The notes under the pieces were generated by a model. That model saw only the letters and a list, made by a program, of their open reading frames with translations, was not told the DNA's origin and made no database searches. 54,464 nucleotides of DNA from CAWCTB01 sp963798275. GTDB lineage: Bacteria; Acidobacteriota; Terriglobia; Terriglobales; Acidobacteriaceae. The stretch lies in NCBI GenBank assembly GCA_963798275.1, contig CAWCTB010000003.1, positions 1 through 54,464 of the forward strand. The letters run 5' to 3'. Below are positions 1 through 8,842 of the stretch, one piece after another. How positions within the stretch are numbered: the first letter of the stretch is position 1; each line of letters starts with the position of its first letter. The translations under genes and the position numbers were made by a program.

Positions 1-742
1 TAGCAGGAGATACAGCGTGCGCCGCACGTTGCCTACCACCTGCTCGAGGAGCGGCACGATACCGAACGTCAAGCCGCCGTTGGGCGGGTCCTTCGGGGAG
101 TCATGCCGCAGGCGCGCCGTAATGGTATCCATTTCGGCCTGTGCCTGTTGTATGGAAACCCCTGGCTTCAGCTTGGCCAGTATGTTGTAGTCTTCGTGGT
201 CGCGATTCTGGGCGGCGCTGGCAGGGAGAGGAAGCGGCAGCAATATCTCGGCCTGCTCCGCGCCGTCCAATGTGGGCATCACCTAGAGAGATAACGAAAA
301 CCAGCGTGGCATTACACCAACAATCTCGTACGGCATGCCGTTCAGCATGATCTTCTTGCCGAGGACGCTGTGATCGGAACCAAACCGCCGCGCCCGTTCC
401 CGTAACTGAGCACGGCCGTGGCCGTTCGATCTGGCAGGTCCTCATCGGGGACAAACAATCGCCCTAGCGCTGCCCGCTGTCCCAGCATGGGTAGCAAACT
501 CGACGAGACCCGGATCGTTCCAACGCGCTCCGGTTCGCCCCAGCCCGTGAGGTTGTCGTTGCCACCGATTGCTATCGCGACCTGCTCAAAGCCATGATGG
601 CCGTTCTTGATGTCAAAGTATTGTGCAGTGGAAAACCAGTCTTCCGTTATGTTCAGGCCGGGAGAGCGGTTCCAAAGTATGACTAGCCGTTCAGCGTCTT
701 TGTACGGAAGTGGACGAAGCAACAAGCCATCCACGATGCTAA
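1..742 (-). pseudogene. ADOP-family ABC transporter permease, decayed and partial
   Basis: On the minus strand the translation has the MacB-like periplasmic core typical of acidobacterial duplicated orphan permeases: FSIVDGLLLRPLPY near 742-700, then GEPERVGTIRVSS and LGRLFVPDED. Near 410-425 the frame shifts and homology continues as LGKKIMLNGMPYEIVGVMP. An in-frame TAG at 283-285 sits where a GAG codon would restore the family sequence. The frame then stays open (AEQAEILLPLPLP, LKPGVSIQQAQAEMDTITA) to the window edge, so the gene continues leftward. The N-terminal membrane segment and any start codon are missing: homology begins exactly where the neighbouring HDOD gene stops. Frameshift, nonsense codon and lost 5' end together indicate a pseudogene, although part of the damage may be sequencing error. 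Confidence 0.8.
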
Positions 743-1596
743 ACCGACTCGACGGCGTTGATTTTGCTGCCAACTGCGAAGGCAAGCTTCTCGGCGTCGG
801 CAGGAAAAAAACCACGTTCCCGCGCGGGAAGTTCGCCTAGGAGGTCTGGATAAGCAGTGACCTCACAGCCCGGAAACGCGGCGAAGCCGACGGTATCGGC
901 CATGCGGCAACTCACATTGATTAAATCAGCCATCTGCCAGGGGCCATCCTTCTGCCGGGCGGAATGGTGCCGGGAGACGATGGCTTCGAAATCGCAAGGG
1001 AGTTTCCAATCGGCGATGAGATGCCGTCCAGCTTCACAATGATCGAATCCGAACATATCGCGCTCGCATAGAAGGAGGCTGGCGGCGGAACCGCGATGTG
1101 TTTCCAGAAGAGTGGCGTACTCCTTGGGCCGGATAACGGCCAGCGCCAAGCGCCCAATATCGTGCATGACCCCGGCGGTGTAGGCGGTTTCCTTGTCCAT
1201 CAAGCCCGCCAGCGCCAACTGTTCGGCCACCAACGCACACGCCAGGTTGTGGCGCCAGATGGCCCGCAGCGAAGGATGACTGAGCGACTCACCAAGATAG
1301 GCCCGCACTCCGACGGTGAGGCACAGCCCCTTGAGATTCTTGGTACCCAGCACGGCGATTGCCTGCAGGATGCAGGTGACGGGAAAGCGAGGCGCATACA
1401 AGAGAGAATTCGCAATGGTCAGCACTTCGCTGGAAAAGGCCGGCTCCGAGGAGATCAGGTCGCTCAACTGCCGCATAGGTACATCGTCATTCTTGGCCAA
1501 CTGCAGCACGCGAATAGCGATTTGCGGGAACGGAGGCAGCCGGATGTGCGCCCACGGCATCCGAACCGCCTCGTTTTTGTGTGACTCGACCTGCAC
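739..1596 (-). CDS. HDOD domain protein
   Basis: A 285-residue protein consisting mainly of an HDOD domain, a relative of HD hydrolases usually found in signalling proteins. Visible features are LPPFPQIAIRVLQLA near residues 20-34, an SSEPAFSSEVLTIANS helix near 50-64, AVLGTKNLKGL near 81-91 and MHDIGRLAL near 144-152, which keeps an HD pair. HDOD domains mostly lack hydrolase activity and act as signalling or scaffold modules; the target here is unknown. No second output domain is present. The C-terminus (KINAVESV) resembles normal ends of the family, but the stop codon coincides with the start of the ADOP remnant, so the gene lies at a rearrangement or assembly joint. The start is the first in-frame ATG upstream of the domain. 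Confidence 0.85.
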   Translation of the reverse strand: MQVESHKNEAVRMPWAHIRLPPFPQIAIRVLQLAKNDDVPMRQLSDLISSEPAFSSEVLTIANSLLYAPRFPVTCILQAIAVLGTKNLKGLCLTVGVRAYLGESLSHPSLRAIWRHNLACALVAEQLALAGLMDKETAYTAGVMHDIGRLALAVIRPKEYATLLETHRGSAASLLLCERDMFGFDHCEAGRHLIADWKLPCDFEAIVSRHHSARQKDGPWQMADLINVSCRMADTVGFAAFPGCEVTAYPDLLGELPARERGFFPADAEKLAFAVGSKINAVESV

Positions 1597-2238
1597 CGAA
1601 TGAGCGCCCCTTCCTCTGCCCGGTTTTGTTGCAATGGCGCCTGTCCGATCCCGTTGACGCTGGATCGATCAGGACCCATGCTTCACCCTCGGTTCCTGCA
1701 ATAAGAACATCGGCATGCAACTCTTCCCCTTGAGAACGAATATCCGCATATCGCAGCAGCAGCGGGATTTATGCTCGACTGCGTCTTCTAGCGAAATGCC
1801 GGGAGGCTCGGAGCTCGGTTGTACCTCCCGGAGTGATCTCGCAGTACACCTGCTACAACGTTCTTCACTGCTGGTCATAGCGAGGTTATCTACAATTACT
1901 CGGTGACTCCAATGCTGGTCTGATCGGCTCGCCATCTGCTTATCATGGGCCATCACAAGTAGCCGCCAATTTCCCACTTTGGCTAAGCTATCCAACAATT
2001 AGAAACATAGTTCCTAGAGCGGGAAGCCATTAGATCTTGAGGAACATTTCTTTCCACAATACTGCAACTCCTTGCATATTACTTCGTACTCGTACCGACG
2101 ACTCATAGTGAACTGCCTGCTTCTGCAATGGTTATGAAGTTAGCTTATTGGAAGCGCACTTGCACTTCTGGGGAGTGATTGCCGAGGCTTTACAGAAAGC
2201 TTCGGCGACTAACCACAGGGAAGTGAGAGGGAAACATA
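1597..2238. other. Intergenic region, no gene supported
   Basis: Open frames here have no recognisable domain and unconvincing composition. An 8-bp perfect inverted repeat (CCGGGAGG at 1799-1806, CCTCCCGG at 1824-1831, 17-nt loop) has no T-tract. The right end carries a sigma-54-like promoter motif, listed separately. Confidence 0.6.
2149..2165 (+). promoter_or_regulatory. Sigma-54-like -24/-12 promoter
   Basis: The motif TTGG-N10-GCA places GG at 2151-2152 and GC at 2163-2164 with the exact 10-nt gap required between the -24 and -12 elements, and a TTGCA-type -12 box. It lies about 75 nt upstream of a PEP-CTERM gene, a class often controlled by sigma-54 enhancer-binding regulators. The -24 box (TTGGAAG) departs from TGGCACG, so this is a prediction. 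Confidence 0.45.
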
Positions 2239-2826
2239 ATGAAGAAGGTACTTGGTATATGCGGTTTGCTGATTGTTGGGCTATTGCTGGCGGTTGCATC
2301 GGCAAGCGCGGGGGTTGCCGATATGCAGTTCAACTATGCCGTCGGTCCTAGCTATCAGGGGGTATATAGCTATCCTTATGACCTTACTGTCAATGGGCAG
2401 CACGAGTGGCTCATGTGCATTGGATACAACGAACATATCATTAACGGTGAGACCTGGCAGGCGAATGTCGTCAGCGTGGCAAGTCTGAACTCACAGCAGT
2501 ACGACGCCGCAGCCTGGCTGTACCTGCAGGCTTTGGCGGACAACGGCGCGGACCCCAGCATCAATGCGGCCGCATGGTACGTGATGGAGCCGGGAGCGCT
2601 CCCTCTGACTGCGGGTGCTCAAAGCTGGTTCGATCTAGCTACGAGCCAGGTTTACCCTGACGGCTCGTTCGCCAATGTCTACCTGTATGAGCCCATCGAT
2701 GGAACCCAGAGCTGGGCAGGCGAGTTGCCGCAGCCGTTTCTGGGAAGCACTCCAGAGCCTGGAACGCTGCTGCTGATCGGCGGCGGCTTGCTGGTGGCAT
2801 GGTCGCAGCGAAAGCTCATCCCCTAG
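2239..2826 (+). CDS. PEP-CTERM sorting domain protein
   Basis: A 195-residue exported protein. An N-terminal signal peptide (MKKVLGICGLLIVGLLLAVA, cleavage after about ASASAG) is followed by a roughly 140-residue soluble region rich in Tyr, Trp and Ala with no domain I recognise. The C-terminus is a classic PEP-CTERM tail: a TPEPGT motif, a hydrophobic segment (LLLIGGGLLVAW) and a basic end (SQRKLIP). Family knowledge: such tails are recognised by exosortase, which cleaves near PEP and directs the protein to the surface or exopolysaccharide. No exosortase is in this window. The start is supported by the purine-rich GAGAGGGAAAC just upstream of ATG. It stands alone, with a tRNA on the opposite strand downstream. 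Confidence 0.88.
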   Translation: MKKVLGICGLLIVGLLLAVASASAGVADMQFNYAVGPSYQGVYSYPYDLTVNGQHEWLMCIGYNEHIINGETWQANVVSVASLNSQQYDAAAWLYLQALADNGADPSINAAAWYVMEPGALPLTAGAQSWFDLATSQVYPDGSFANVYLYEPIDGTQSWAGELPQPFLGSTPEPGTLLLIGGGLLVAWSQRKLIP

Positions 2827-2929
2827 TGGAAAGGGCAGCGAATTCGGCGGAGCGCCCGCTCCCGTCCTCCCACGCTGCCTTAGGAATTGCGACGATGTTG
2901 CTTGAGCCTGAATCCTTCGTCGTTGGGAA

Positions 2930-3005
2930 TGGTGGGCCCGGAGGGATTCGAACCCCCAACCAAGGGATTATGAGTCCCCTGCTCTGACCGTTGAGCTACA
3001 GGCCC
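2930..3005 (-). tRNA. tRNA with CAT anticodon, probably tRNA-Ile2 (lysidine type)
   Basis: A complete cloverleaf folds on the minus strand. The 7-bp acceptor stem is GGGCCTG/CGGGCCC, the D-arm GCTC/GAGC, the anticodon stem GGGGA/TCCCT with loop CTCATAA, and the T-arm GGGGG/CCCTC with loop TTCGAAT; CCA is encoded. Anticodon CAT allows elongator Met or Ile2, in which TilS converts C34 to lysidine. Base pairs C4-G69 and C5-G68 and the G27-T43 pair resemble Ile2 rather than elongator Met, so Ile2 is favoured. The isotype call is less sure than the tRNA call. Confidence 0.95.
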
Positions 3006-3056
3006 TTCCCGGAGAGCCTTAATTGTAACCGCAACTCGCCCACCTTCGCTCCGGCT

Positions 3057-4707
3057 CTATCGCAGCGCGTTGTTGACGATCTGCTGTGCTTCCTCGACGA
3101 TGGCGTCCAGGTGCTTTTCGTCCTTGAAGCTTTCGGCGTAGATTTTGTAGATGTTTTCTGTGCCGGAGGGGCGCGCCGCAAACCATCCGTTCGCGGAAAC
3201 AACTTTCAAGCCGCCGATGGGCGCATCGTTGCCCGGGGCCCGGGTCAATTTGGCGGTAATGGGGTCGCCGGCCAGGGTTGATTCCTTCACCGACTCGGGA
3301 GAGAGCTCGACTAGCTTCGCCTTCTGCTCGGGAGTTGCCGCGGCATCGATGCGCGTATAGAGTGGAGAGCCGAACTCGGCAGTCAGCTCACGGTAGTGCT
3401 CGCCGGGATCCTTTCCGGTGGTTGCCGTCATCTCCGCGGCCAGCAGGTCCATGATCGGGCCGTCTTTGTCGGTCGACCATACGGTGCCATCGCGCCGCAA
3501 GAAACTTGCGCCGGCGCTTTCTTCGCCTCCGAAGCAGAACGAGCTGTCGAACAGGCCCGGCGCGAACCACTTGAAACCGACAGGAGTTTCGATCAACCGG
3601 CGCTTCAGTTTGTTCACCACGCGATCGATCATGCTGCTGCTGACCAGCGTTTTGCCGACCGCAGCGTTGAGTGGCCACTGCGGACGATGCGTAAGCAAAT
3701 ACTGAATCGCAACGGCGAGATAGTGGTTGGGATTCATCAGTCCGGCTGAAGGCGTCACGATGCCATGGCGGTCGGAGTCGGGATCATTGGCGAAGGCGAC
3801 CTGGTACTGGTCTTTCAACTGAACCAGGCGCGCCATTGCATACGGACTCGAGCAGTCCATGCGGATTTTGCCATCGTGGTCGACCGTCATGAACGAAAAC
3901 GTGGGATCGATCTTCGGATTGACAATCACGATATCGAGACCGTACGTGGCGTTGATCGGCTCCCAGTAAGGCCGGGCAGCGCCCCCGAGGGGATCGACTG
4001 CCAGCTTCAGGTGAGCGTTGCGAATCGCGTCCATATCGACGACGTTGCGCAGGTCCTGCACGTAAGGCAACACAAAATCTTCCTGATGCGTGGTGCCGGC
4101 CTTCATCGCCGATTCCAGCGGCACTCGCTTTACTCCCGAGTTGTTGGCGCGCAGCAACTCGTTGGCGCGATCCTGCACCCATCCAGTGACGTCGGTGTCG
4201 GCCGGGCCGCCATCGGGTGGGTTGTACTTAAAGCCGCCATCCTCCGGGCGGATTATGCGACGGCGTGATCACGATGCCGTCGGCCAGATGGTCCTTCCGT
4301 CCGCGGTTGTATACCAGAATGGCGCGCGAGATCACCGGAGTGGGAGTGACGCCGTCGCCGCTCTGGATGATGGTCTCGACTCCATTCGCCGCCAGCACCT
4401 CAAGCGCGGTGCGCTGCGCGGGAGCCGACAGGGCGTGGGTGTCCTTGCCCATGTACAGCGGGCCATCAATTCCCTGCCCGCGCCGGTACTCGCAAATGGC
4501 TTGCGTGATGGCCAGGATGTGTGCCTCAGTGAATGTGCCGAGGAGCGAGGAACCGCGATGTCCGCTAGTACCGAACGCTACGAGTTGGTTGGGATCGTCG
4601 ACATTCGGGCGTTTTTCGAAATAGTCCCGCTCCAGGCGGGCGAGATCGACCAGCATGTCCTTGGTTGCGGGCTTGCCGGCAAGCGGCGAAATTTTCTCGT
4701 TAGCCAT
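3057..4707 (-). CDS. pgm: Phosphoglucomutase (alpha-D-glucose phosphate-specific), frameshifted
   Basis: Interconverts glucose-1-phosphate and glucose-6-phosphate, linking the glycogen genes next door to central metabolism. The N-terminal part (4707 to about 4250) contains FGTSGHRG and the catalytic phosphoserine loop TPSHNPP; the C-terminal part (from about 4245) contains DPDSDRHG (metal-binding loop), GGEESAG (sugar-binding loop) and RPSGTEN (phosphate-binding loop). Combined length is about 550 residues, normal for the family. The frame breaks directly after the phosphoserine loop: one extra base in the GGG run at 4246-4248 (CCC on the coding strand) separates the halves, and removing it restores HNPPEDGGFKYN. 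No other damage is seen, so I regard the gene as functional with a probable sequencing insertion. SD-like GGAG lies 9 nt before the ATG. Confidence 0.9.
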
Positions 4708-4862
4708 GAACCATCACTCCGTCATCCGCACAGTTCCTGTGGTTGCGAAGCCGACAGAATACAAGATTGAGACTGGCGGCCGTTACGAGACTAAATGCGG
4801 GCAGAAGATTTCAGCAAGAGGAGCCGGAGGGTTTGGTGACCCGCCGTTTTTCTGGGGCGAAC

Positions 4863-7007
4863 TCACAGCAGGAAGCGTATTACAGTTCGGCAACCATTCC
4901 CTGCGCCCAGGGTGCTGAACAGCATCACCACCGAGCGCGGCCCGGCCGTGTAGCTGAATCCGGGAGCCGGCGGGGACTCAAGCAACTTCACAATGTCGTT
5001 TGGCGATGGCAGAGAGGTGTCGATCCAGCGCCGCCAGGGATTCGGTCCGCCGTTCAACACCGGCGGCAACTCGAACGTAAGCGGCTCCCAATACGCGTTC
5101 AGGATCAGGTGGAAAGCCATTTTGCCTTGGTCGATGACGGCGCTGAGGGCTATCGAATGGGACCAGTCATTGAAGTCAGGCTGATTCAGCTTTGTGCCAT
5201 GCCACGCCTTGTTTGACTGGCGCAGCAACTGGATAAGGCTGGTGGAATCCGCATTCGGGCCCAAGTTACGAAGAACCCGGCGGGCGCAGAGAAACTTCAC
5301 AAAGCGATGCAAGTCAGCATGTTTTTCCAGCAGCGTCCAGTCAAACCAACTGGTCTCGTTGTCCTGGCAGTAGGGATTGTTGTTGCCACCCTGAGTGCGT
5401 CTGACCTCGTCACCCATCAGGATCATCGGCAGGCCGAGCGAAAGCAGGGTGATCGTAAGGAAATTCTTCACCTGCCGATCGCGCAGTTGTTCGATGGCGG
5501 GATCGTCGGTCGGCCCTTCCACGCCGCAGTTCCAACTGCGATTGTCATTGGCGCCGTCGCGATTATCTTCGCCGTTTGCCTCGTTGTGCTTGGTGTTGTA
5601 TGCAACCAGGTCGTTCAAGGTGAAGCCGTCGTGACAGGTCACGAAATTGACAGTCTGCTCGGCCTCGCGCTGTTCGTGACCGAACAGGTTCGGGCTGCCG
5701 AGCATGCGGTCGGCCACGTTGGAAACGGTCCCATTCGCGCCCCGGAAGAAATCCCGCATGTCGTCGCGAAACTTCCCGTTCCACTCCCGCCAGCTGTCTC
5801 CGACAAAGCTACCCACCTGGTACATACCTGCGGCATCCCATGCTTCCGCGATCATCTTCGTTCCCGCCAGCAAAGGGTCGGTCTCAATATCCCACAGGAC
5901 CGGCGGGTTGGCCATCGGCTGGCCCGTGGAGTCGCGGGCGAGAATGCACGCCAGGTCAAAACGAAACCCATCCACGTGCATTTCTTCGACCCAGTAGCGC
6001 AGGCTGTCGACGATCATGCGGCGTACGACCGGCTGATTGGCGTTCATCGTGTTGCCGGTGCCGCTGTAGTTCGCGTAGCGCGACGGGTCGTCGTCGAGGA
6101 TATAGTAGGTCGAGTTGTCGAGTCCGCGAAAGCTCAGGGTGGGACCGGTCTCATTGTCCTCGGCGGTGTGATTGAAAACCACATCGAGGATGACCTCAAT
6201 GCCGGCGCGATGCAGCGCCTTCACCATGTCGCGAAACTCGTCCACCGGCCCATTCACGTCGCTTCTTGAACTGTATGCGTGATGAGGAGCGAAGAAGGAC
6301 ACCGGCGCATAGCCCCAGTAATTGACTCTGCCTGCCGGGGCGTCGAGCGCATCGAACTGGAAGACTGGCAGCAGCTCAACCGCGGTGATTCCCAGGTCCT
6401 GCAGGTAGGGTATCTTCTCGATCAGTCCTGCATAGGTACCACGCTTTTCTTCCGATACGCCGGAGCTGGGGTGCCGGGTAAAGCCCCGCACGTGCATCTC
6501 GTACACGATGGTCTGCGAGGCTGGACGCTTCAGCGGCTTGTCGCCTTCCCAGTCGTAGGAGCGCGGATCGATCACCACGCTCTTCATGGCTGTAGCGGTG
6601 TTGTCGCCGGCCTGTCTGGCTGCCTCCCGACTGTAGTTGGCGGGCACAGCCAGCGCTCGTCCGTAGGGATCGAGCAGCACTTTGTGTGGATCGAAGCGGT
6701 TTCCGCTGGCGGGATCAAAGGGACCGTAGGCGCGATAGCCGTAAATCTGCCCCGGCTTCACGCCGTCGACCCAGACATGCCAGTAGTGATAGGTGCGGTT
6801 CGCATTTGGATCGAGAGTGATTACGCGCGAGGGCTGGCTGTCCTCGGCGTGATCGAACAACAGAACTTCCATGCGGGTGGCGTTGCGGGAGTAGACGTTG
6901 AAGTTCACTCCGCTTCCAGCGAGGGATGCCCCCAAGGGATAGCTCTGGCCTGCGTCCTGTGCTGCGCTGGCGGGAAATGCAGGTACTGTGGCGGCGCTGG
7001 TACTCAT
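4863..7007 (-). CDS. glgX: Glycogen debranching enzyme, isoamylase type (GlgX)
   Basis: A 714-residue GH13 enzyme that hydrolyses alpha-1,6 branches left after phosphorylase action on glycogen. The N-terminal CBM48/isoamylase domain covers about residues 20-130 (SGVNFNVYSRNATRMEVLLF). The catalytic barrel follows with DVVFNH (275-280), the nucleophile Asp351 in DGFRFD, the acid/base Glu388 in IAEAWD and the late TCHDG motif. Length and motif order fit GlgX. It is the last gene of the tal-ROK-pgi-gnd-pgl-glgX run; its ATG, preceded by GGGGA, lies 38 nt after the pgl stop. Uninterrupted frame. With glgP, pgm and the mutarotase it forms a complete glycogen breakdown set. Confidence 0.95.
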   Translation of the reverse strand: MSTSAATVPAFPASAAQDAGQSYPLGASLAGSGVNFNVYSRNATRMEVLLFDHAEDSQPSRVITLDPNANRTYHYWHVWVDGVKPGQIYGYRAYGPFDPASGNRFDPHKVLLDPYGRALAVPANYSREAARQAGDNTATAMKSVVIDPRSYDWEGDKPLKRPASQTIVYEMHVRGFTRHPSSGVSEEKRGTYAGLIEKIPYLQDLGITAVELLPVFQFDALDAPAGRVNYWGYAPVSFFAPHHAYSSRSDVNGPVDEFRDMVKALHRAGIEVILDVVFNHTAEDNETGPTLSFRGLDNSTYYILDDDPSRYANYSGTGNTMNANQPVVRRMIVDSLRYWVEEMHVDGFRFDLACILARDSTGQPMANPPVLWDIETDPLLAGTKMIAEAWDAAGMYQVGSFVGDSWREWNGKFRDDMRDFFRGANGTVSNVADRMLGSPNLFGHEQREAEQTVNFVTCHDGFTLNDLVAYNTKHNEANGEDNRDGANDNRSWNCGVEGPTDDPAIEQLRDRQVKNFLTITLLSLGLPMILMGDEVRRTQGGNNNPYCQDNETSWFDWTLLEKHADLHRFVKFLCARRVLRNLGPNADSTSLIQLLRQSNKAWHGTKLNQPDFNDWSHSIALSAVIDQGKMAFHLILNAYWEPLTFELPPVLNGGPNPWRRWIDTSLPSPNDIVKLLESPPAPGFSYTAGPRSVVMLFSTLGAGNGCRTVIRFLL

Positions 7008-7045
7008 CGTGTCCCCTACTGGCTGTGTGGTGAGAAGATTCGCAA

Positions 7046-7751
7046 TTACGCTGAGCTATTAGTGGATTGTGCGGCGGCAGCCCGGTCAGCCAGCACCAAA
7101 GCTTGCTCCCGGCTGATACGCCCGGAGGGAATGCTGGTGTCTCCCTGACGCAGACGCGCGAGCATGGGTTCCTTCTCCGCTCCCGTGATCAACCACAGAA
7201 TCCGCCGCGAGCGATTCAGCACGGGATAAGTCAGCGTCATGCGCCGCCTACCCATGTACACTCCGGTCAGCCCAACGTCTGCGTCGGTGACATTCAGCAC
7301 CGGGTCGCCCGGTACGAGCGAAGCGGTGTGGCCGTCAGGGCCCATTCCGAGGTGCGCCAGGTCGAGGACGCGGCGGCGAACCGGCAACTCGCTCCAGCGT
7401 GGCCGCGTATTTCTTCGCTGCGGCGGCGAGATCGGCATCCTCCACTGGCATGGCGTAGATCTGCTCCGGCGGCAGCGGAGCGTGCGACAGCAAACTTTCG
7501 CGCAGGTGGGTCAAGTTACGGTCAGGATCACCGGCAGGTGCGATGCGCTCATCCACCTGAAAGACATGCACGTCTTTCCAGGGCACATCTTCGTTGGCCA
7601 ACTCGCGCAGCATGATCCAGGGAGTGTGGCCTCCGCTGACGGCCATAACGAAGCGGCCACGGGCCGCCACTGCTGCACGGGCATCAGCGGCGATGGTCGC
7701 AGCCGCAGCTTTCGCGACCGCGTTCGCGTCTTCCAGTACTCGAATTTCCAT
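7046..7751 (-). CDS. pgl: 6-phosphogluconolactonase, frameshifted
   Basis: Hydrolyses 6-phosphogluconolactone to 6-phosphogluconate in the oxidative pentose phosphate pathway. The first frame (7751 to about 7375) shows the NagB/RpiA-like fold with MAVSGGHTPWIMLREL and VHVFQVDERIAP. The second frame (about 7372 to 7046) carries the family signature LGMGPDGHTASLVPGDP and the C-terminal VLNRSRRILWLITG. A one-base shift near 7370-7380, in a GC-rich stretch, separates them; merging gives about 235 residues, the usual size. It sits 33 nt after gnd and 38 nt before glgX, so cotranscription is likely. Both catalytic halves are well conserved, so a sequencing error is more likely than true decay. Confidence 0.88.
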
Positions 7752-7784
7752 TCGCCCTCCCCGCCGGAGATGCTGTCCTGCCGG

Positions 7785-8798
7785 TTACTTCGCCTTCTCT
7801 TTGTGTCCGCCAAACTGGTAGCGCATGGCCGAGAGTAGCTTGTCGGCAAAGTCAGCCTGGCCGCGCGAGCTGAAGCGCTCGTACAAAGCTGTGGTCAGCA
7901 CCGGGGTCGGCACGGCTTCGTCGATCGACGCCTTGATCGTCCAGCGGCCTTCGCCGGAATCCGAAACGCGCCCCGCGAAGTCGTCGAGATTCGGACTCTC
8001 CAGCAGTGCCAGCGCCGTCAGGTCGAGCAGCCACGAAGCGATCACGCTGCCTCGCCGCCACACCTCGGCCACATCTGTCAGGTTGAAGTCGTACTGATAG
8101 TGCTCGGGATCGCGCAGCGGAGTAGTTTCGGCATCGATCTCATGCTTCTGCTTGCCGACGTTGGCCGAGCGCAACACGTTCAGGCCCTCGGCATAGGCGG
8201 CCATGATGCCGTACTCGATGCCGTTGTGCACCATCTTCACGAAATGGCCACCTCCGCTGGGGCCACAGTGCAGGTAACCTTGCTCGGCGGTTCCGCCGAC
8301 CTTCTCCCGCCCCGGCGTCCGGGCGATATCACCAATACCGGGCGCAATCGTCTTGAAGATCGGGTCGAGGTACTGCACGGCCTGGTCGGGTCCCCCGATC
8401 ATCATGCAGTAGCCGCGCTCCAGGCCCCACACGCCGCCGCTGGTTCCAACGTCGACGTAGTGAATGCCCTTGGGGGCAAGCTCTTTCGCGCGACGAATGT
8501 CGTCGATGTAATAGGAATTGCCGCCATCGATAAGAATGTCGCCGGCTTCGAGATAGGGAGCAATCTGGGCAATGGTCTGATCCACCACGCCCGCCGGAAT
8601 CATCAACCACATGGCCCGAGGCTTCTGTAGCTTGCTGACGAAATCTTGGAGGGAAGACGATCCGACAGCGCCATCGGCCGCCAACTCTTGCACCGCTTTG
8701 GCCGACATGTCGAACACTACGCTGGTGTGACCCGCCTTCAGCAGGCGGCGCACCATGTTCGCGCCCATTCTTCCCAAACCCACCATTCCTAGTTGCAT
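7785..8798 (-). CDS. gnd: 6-phosphogluconate dehydrogenase, decarboxylating (short GndA/YqeC type)
   Basis: Oxidatively decarboxylates 6-phosphogluconate to ribulose-5-phosphate with reduction of NAD(P)+. The N-terminal Rossmann motif GLGRMGANM spans residues 7-15. Further features are DGGNS (91-95), TSGGVWGLERG (119-129) and the catalytic segment GGGHFVKMVHNGIEYG with Lys188 and Asn192. At 337 residues it belongs to the short, usually NAD-preferring dimeric class rather than the 470-residue class. The C-terminal helical domain (GRWTIKASIDEAVPTPV) is present. Intact frame, 44 nt after pgi and 33 nt before pgl. No glucose-6-phosphate dehydrogenase gene is visible, so this operon holds steps two and three of the oxidative branch but not step one. 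Confidence 0.94.
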   Translation of the reverse strand: MQLGMVGLGRMGANMVRRLLKAGHTSVVFDMSAKAVQELAADGAVGSSSLQDFVSKLQKPRAMWLMIPAGVVDQTIAQIAPYLEAGDILIDGGNSYYIDDIRRAKELAPKGIHYVDVGTSGGVWGLERGYCMMIGGPDQAVQYLDPIFKTIAPGIGDIARTPGREKVGGTAEQGYLHCGPSGGGHFVKMVHNGIEYGIMAAYAEGLNVLRSANVGKQKHEIDAETTPLRDPEHYQYDFNLTDVAEVWRRGSVIASWLLDLTALALLESPNLDDFAGRVSDSGEGRWTIKASIDEAVPTPVLTTALYERFSSRGQADFADKLLSAMRYQFGGHKEKAK

Positions 8799-8842
8799 CG
8801 ATGTTTCCTTTCTCTTTCACGATCGGCGATACGCCGCCGGGA

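Noticed and set aside
1799..1831. Terminator hairpin in the first intergenic region
   Set aside because: 8-bp stem with a 17-nt loop and no T-tract on either strand.
1669..1998. 109-residue minus-strand frame between the HDOD gene and the PEP-CTERM gene
   Set aside because: No recognisable motif or SD; composition is not gene-like.
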